Made by a program: the position numbers and the translations under genes. The notes below the pieces were generated by a model that was given only the letters and a program-made list of their open reading frames with translations, was not told the DNA's origin and ran no database searches. From positions 1-23,633 of the forward strand of contig DPKT01000234.1 in the NCBI GenBank assembly GCA_003542385.1: a DNA stretch of 23,633 bases. The letters are read 5' to 3'. Positions within the stretch are counted from its first letter, which is position 1, and each line of letters begins with the position of its first letter. Shown here piece after piece: positions 20,676 through 23,633 of the stretch. The stretch comes from Desulfomicrobium sp. GTDB lineage: Bacteria > Desulfobacterota > Desulfovibrionia > Desulfovibrionales > Desulfomicrobiaceae.

Positions 20676-22921
20676 GCCGGCTGCTCAATCTTCTCCCAGT
20701 AGCCGCAATCCTTCTTCGGGCAGGCCAGGTGGGGGCCCTTGGCCTTGGACTCCTTGCGCACCAGAATCTTGGACGCGCAGAGGGGGCACGGTTTGGCCAC
20801 GGGGTAGTCCCACACGACGTAGTCGCATTTGGGGTACTTGCTGCAGGAATAGAAGGGCTTGCCGCGGCGGCTGGTTTTCTCCACCAGTTCCCCGTCGCAC
20901 CCTTCGCGGGGGCAGGCCACGCCGGTGCCCACCGATTCGGCGTGCCGGCATTCGGGGTAGTTGGAGCAGGCCACGAAGCGGCCGCCGGTCTTGGTCTTCT
21001 TGACCACGAGGCGGCCGGTCTTGCATTTGGGGCACAGGCCCAGTTCCTCGGGGGCCTCCTCCTTGACCAGCTGGATCTGCCCGGCTGCGTCGCGCGTGTA
21101 GTTGCTGGTGAAGGCGCAGGAGGGGTAGTTGACGCACCCCAAAAACGTGCCGTTCTTGCCGAACTTGACCACCAGCCGTCCGCCCTCGCACTGCGGGCAC
21201 GAGAGGCCCGTGTCCATGCCGGCCTTGACCTGGGCCATGGTTTCGCGGGCCTTGTCCAGGGTGGGGTAGAAATCCTTGGCGAAATCCTTCAGCAGTTCCA
21301 CCCAGTCCGTGTCGCCCTCGGCCACGTGGTCGAGGCCTTCCTCCATGCGCGCCGTGAAACCGGCGTCCATGAGCTGTCCGAAATGCTCCACCAGCAGGTC
21401 GCAGACGATGACGCCCAGGTCCGTGGGCTCGAAGTGCTTTTCGGCCATGCGCACATAGTCGCGTTCGGTCAGGGTCGAGATGATGGCGGCGTAGGTGGAG
21501 GGGCGGCCGATGCCAAGCTCTTCGAGCCGGTGCACCAGGGACGCTTCGGAGAATCTGGCCGGCGGCTGGGTGAACTTCTGCTCCTTGTGCAGCTTGTCCA
21601 GGCGCAGCTCCTGCCCCTTTTCCAGGCCCGGCAGGGTCGCCGTGGCCGAGTCCTCGACCTGGGGCCAGACGCGCAGGAAGCCCGGGAAGATGAGGCGCTC
21701 GCCCTTGGCCCGCCACTGGGCCGGGCCGCTGGCCACGGTCACGACCGTGTCCCAGAAGCGGGCCGAGGCCATCTGCGAGGCCATGAAGCGCTCCCAGATG
21801 AGGCGGTAGAGCTTGTACTGCTCCGGGGGCAGGGCGTTCTTGATGGAGTCCGGGGTCAGTGACGGGTCCACGGGGCGGATGGCCTCGTGGGCGTCCTGGG
21901 CCGAACCCTTGCTTTTGTAGACCCTGGCCGTCTTGGGGTAGAAATCCGGGCCGAGGTTGGCCGTGATCCACTCGCGGGCCGCGTCGCGGGCCTCGTCGGA
22001 GACGCGCACCGAGTCGGTACGCATGTAGGTGATCAGCGCCGTGGTGCCGCGCTCGCCCAGTTCCACGCCTTCGTAGAGGCGCTGGGCCACGGACATGGTC
22101 CGCTTGGCGTTGAAGCCGAGCTTGTTGCTGGCGTCCTGCTGCAGGGTGGAGGTGATGAAGGGCGGGCGCGGCTGGCGCTGGCGCTCCTTCTCGACCACGT
22201 CCTCCACCAGGAACGGCTGACCCGCGATGCGCCCTTCCAGGGCCAGGGCCGCGCCCTCGTCGCCGATGACGGGTTTGGCGCCGTCGACCTTCCACAGGTC
22301 GGCCTCGAAGGGCGGGGGCGTGACACCCTGCAGCGCGACCTTGAAGACCCAGTACTCCTCGGAGACGAAGGCCTGGCGTTCGCGCTCGCGGTCCACGATG
22401 AGGCGCAGGGCCACGGACTGGACCCGGCCGGCGGACAGCCCGCGCTTGACCTTCTTCCAGAGGAGCGGAGAGATCTTGTAGCCCACGAGCCGGTCCAGGA
22501 TGCGTCTGGCCTGCTGGGAGTCGAAGAGGGGCTTGCGCAGTTCGGTCGGGTGGGCCAGGGCCTCTTTGACCGCCTTGGCCGTGATCTCGTTGAACTGGAT
22601 GCGCTTGAGATTGGTGTTGGAGCCCTTGATGATCTCGGCCACGTGCCAGGCGATGGCCTCGCCCTCGCGGTCGGGGTCCGGGGCCAGGTAGACCGTGTCG
22701 GCCGCCTTGGCTGCGGATTTGAGCTTGCTGACGACCTTGGCCTTGCCGGGGATGATCTGATACTCCGGCGTGAAGTCGTGTTCCTCGTCCACGCCGAGGG
22801 TCTTGGCCGGGAGATCCCGCACGTGACCCACGGACGCTTCCACTTCGTAACCGCTGCCCAAAAACTTCTTGATGGTTTTGATTTTGGCGGGTGATTCGAC
22901 GATGATTAAGTCCTTGCCCAT
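20672..22921 (-). CDS. topA: DNA topoisomerase I (type IA)
   Basis: TopA (749 residues) relaxes negative supercoils. The TOPRIM domain shows VESPAK (Glu9) and DPDREGE (Asp82, Asp84, Glu86). The catalytic tyrosine is Tyr299 in TYMRTDS (E. coli Tyr319). The C-terminus has four zinc-ribbon repeats with Cys575/578/596/602, 630/633/652/658, 670/675/693/699 and 712/715/734/739. E. coli TopA has three zinc ribbons followed by zinc-free modules. The start at 22921 gives MGKDLIIVESPAKIK. No clear Shine-Dalgarno is seen upstream. Confidence 0.98.
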   Translation of the reverse strand: MGKDLIIVESPAKIKTIKKFLGSGYEVEASVGHVRDLPAKTLGVDEEHDFTPEYQIIPGKAKVVSKLKSAAKAADTVYLAPDPDREGEAIAWHVAEIIKGSNTNLKRIQFNEITAKAVKEALAHPTELRKPLFDSQQARRILDRLVGYKISPLLWKKVKRGLSAGRVQSVALRLIVDRERERQAFVSEEYWVFKVALQGVTPPPFEADLWKVDGAKPVIGDEGAALALEGRIAGQPFLVEDVVEKERQRQPRPPFITSTLQQDASNKLGFNAKRTMSVAQRLYEGVELGERGTTALITYMRTDSVRVSDEARDAAREWITANLGPDFYPKTARVYKSKGSAQDAHEAIRPVDPSLTPDSIKNALPPEQYKLYRLIWERFMASQMASARFWDTVVTVASGPAQWRAKGERLIFPGFLRVWPQVEDSATATLPGLEKGQELRLDKLHKEQKFTQPPARFSEASLVHRLEELGIGRPSTYAAIISTLTERDYVRMAEKHFEPTDLGVIVCDLLVEHFGQLMDAGFTARMEEGLDHVAEGDTDWVELLKDFAKDFYPTLDKARETMAQVKAGMDTGLSCPQCEGGRLVVKFGKNGTFLGCVNYPSCAFTSNYTRDAAGQIQLVKEEAPEELGLCPKCKTGRLVVKKTKTGGRFVACSNYPECRHAESVGTGVACPREGCDGELVEKTSRRGKPFYSCSKYPKCDYVVWDYPVAKPCPLCASKILVRKESKAKGPHLACPKKDCGYWEKIEQPA

Positions 22922-22932
22922 AATGTTTGGGG

Positions 22933-22962
22933 CCTATATCCAGATTCCGAAGCGCAGGGCAA
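22933..22962 (-). promoter_or_regulatory. Possible topA promoter
   Basis: Reading leftward, TTGCCC (22962-22957) and TATAGG (22938-22933) are spaced by 18 bp. Initiation about 7 nt further on would leave only about 5 nt before the topA ATG, i.e. a nearly leaderless message. That fits the lack of a Shine-Dalgarno but is unusual, so a different promoter further upstream is quite possible. Confidence 0.25.
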
Positions 22963-22999
22963 GGGGTATTTCCCGCCATTCCCGTGCTTGTCCCCGTGA

Positions 23000-23014
23000 C
23001 GGGTTTTCAACCCG
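23000..23014. repeat. Inverted repeat in the topA-era intergenic region
   Basis: CGGGTT (23000-23005) and AACCCG (23009-23014) flank TTC as a perfect 6-bp inverted repeat, ending 24 nt before the era ATG. An overlapping alternative, CCCG (22993-22996) with CGGG (23000-23003), uses the same central segment. It may be an operator or a leader hairpin. No T-run follows, so it is not an intrinsic terminator. Confidence 0.4.
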
Positions 23015-23038
23015 GCAATATCCTTTTACAAAGATCGC

Positions 23039-23633
23039 ATGGAAATGACGCAAAGCACATACAAAGCCGGCTTCATCGCCCTCATCGGGCCCCCCAACGC
23101 CGGGAAATCCACCTTTCTGAACGCCGTCCTGGGAGAGAAGATCGCCATCGTCTCGCCCAAGCCCCAGACCACCCGCACGAGCATCACCGGCATCCGCACC
23201 ACGGCCGAGGAGCAGATCGTCTTCCTGGACACGCCCGGCATCCACGCCGCCCGCGGCAAGCTGAACCGCTTCCTGGTCGACGCGGCCTGGGGCGCGGTGC
23301 AGGAGGCCAACGGCGTGGTGCTGTTCCTCGACGGCTCCAAGTACGCGGGCAACGCCAAGGCCCTCGAACGCGACCTGAGGCCCATGGCGGCCAAGCTCGG
23401 GACTCTGGGCGTGCCCATGGCCGTGGCCCTGAACAAGGTCGACCAGATCAAGCCCAAGGAGCGCCTGCTGGGCCTGCTGGCCGATTGCGCCGCCCTCTGG
23501 CCGGGCGTCGAGCTCGTCCCCGTATCGGCCAGGACCGGCGAGGGCCTGGAGACGCTTCTGAAGATCATCCGCGAGTTCCTGCCGCTCAGCCCGCCGCTCT
23601 TCCCCGAGGACCAGCTGAGCACGGCCTCGGTGC
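23039..23633 (+). CDS. era: GTPase Era (N-terminal part; runs off the window)
   Basis: Era is an essential GTPase that binds the 3' end of 16S rRNA during 30S maturation. The 198 complete codons present cover the GTPase domain: G1 GPPNAGKST (17-25), G2 region PQTTR (42-46), G3 DTPG (64-67), G4 NKVD (132-135) and G5 SART (163-166). The C-terminal KH domain would begin beyond the right edge. The VSPKPQTTR switch distinguishes Era from other small GTPases. ATG 23039 lacks a good Shine-Dalgarno; ATG 23045, two codons later, is an alternative. It is divergent from topA. Confidence 0.95.
   Translation, partial: MEMTQSTYKAGFIALIGPPNAGKSTFLNAVLGEKIAIVSPKPQTTRTSITGIRTTAEEQIVFLDTPGIHAARGKLNRFLVDAAWGAVQEANGVVLFLDGSKYAGNAKALERDLRPMAAKLGTLGVPMAVALNKVDQIKPKERLLGLLADCAALWPGVELVPVSARTGEGLETLLKIIREFLPLSPPLFPEDQLSTASV

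Noticed and set aside
20685..22979. A 764-codon frame on the topA strand in another register
   Set aside because: It is composed mostly of Arg/Gly/Pro/His, and the overlapping topA frame carries all catalytic motifs.

Overview
The window is chromosomal DNA from a GC-rich, Gram-negative anaerobe. The best guess is a Desulfovibrionales (Desulfovibrio/Desulfomicrobium-like) sulfate reducer. The reasons are the tuf-S10-spc-alpha ribosomal order with map between secY and rpmJ and no adk or infA there, zinc-binding forms of S14, S4 and L36, a UGA-containing selD behind a selenium-type LysR gene, and a corrinoid-activator-type ASKHA protein. The taxon is an inference from family resemblance; no search was possible.

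Bases 1-13933 form one uninterrupted rightward array: the tail of tuf, then rpsJ-rplC-rplD-rplW-rplB-rpsS-rplV-rpsC-rplP-rpmC-rpsQ (S10), rplN-rplX-rplE-rpsN-rpsH-rplF-rplR-rpsE-rpmD-rplO-secY-map-rpmJ (spc) and rpsM-rpsK-rpsD-rpoA-rplQ (alpha). The largest gap inside the array is 38 nt, many genes overlap, and it ends at a strong intrinsic terminator (13939-13971). It encodes much of both ribosomal subunits, the protein-export channel SecY, N-terminal methionine processing (Map) and the RNA polymerase alpha subunit, so ribosome, polymerase and export capacity scale together.

Bases 14014-17464 hold a compact three-gene unit: a LysR regulator, selD, and a short [2Fe-2S]/ASKHA protein of the reductive-activator (RACE) type. 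Each gene overlaps the next. selD contains an in-frame UGA at its catalytic position followed by a hairpin of bacterial SECIS type, so its true start (GTG 14925) lies 126 nt before the first ATG downstream of the UGA. This is the most interesting part of the window.

Bases 17487-19644 are leftward: a small DUF3568-like lipoprotein and recJ. Between recJ and the rightward DUF2156 gene (19797-20675) is a 152-bp region with two divergent promoters that share one -10 region. The DUF2156 gene converges on leftward topA (20672-22921), and the two stops share a CTAG palindrome. Divergently from topA, era (23039 onward) runs off the right edge.

No tRNA, rRNA, CRISPR, insertion sequence or phage gene was seen. 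No gene-free stretch exceeds 155 bp.
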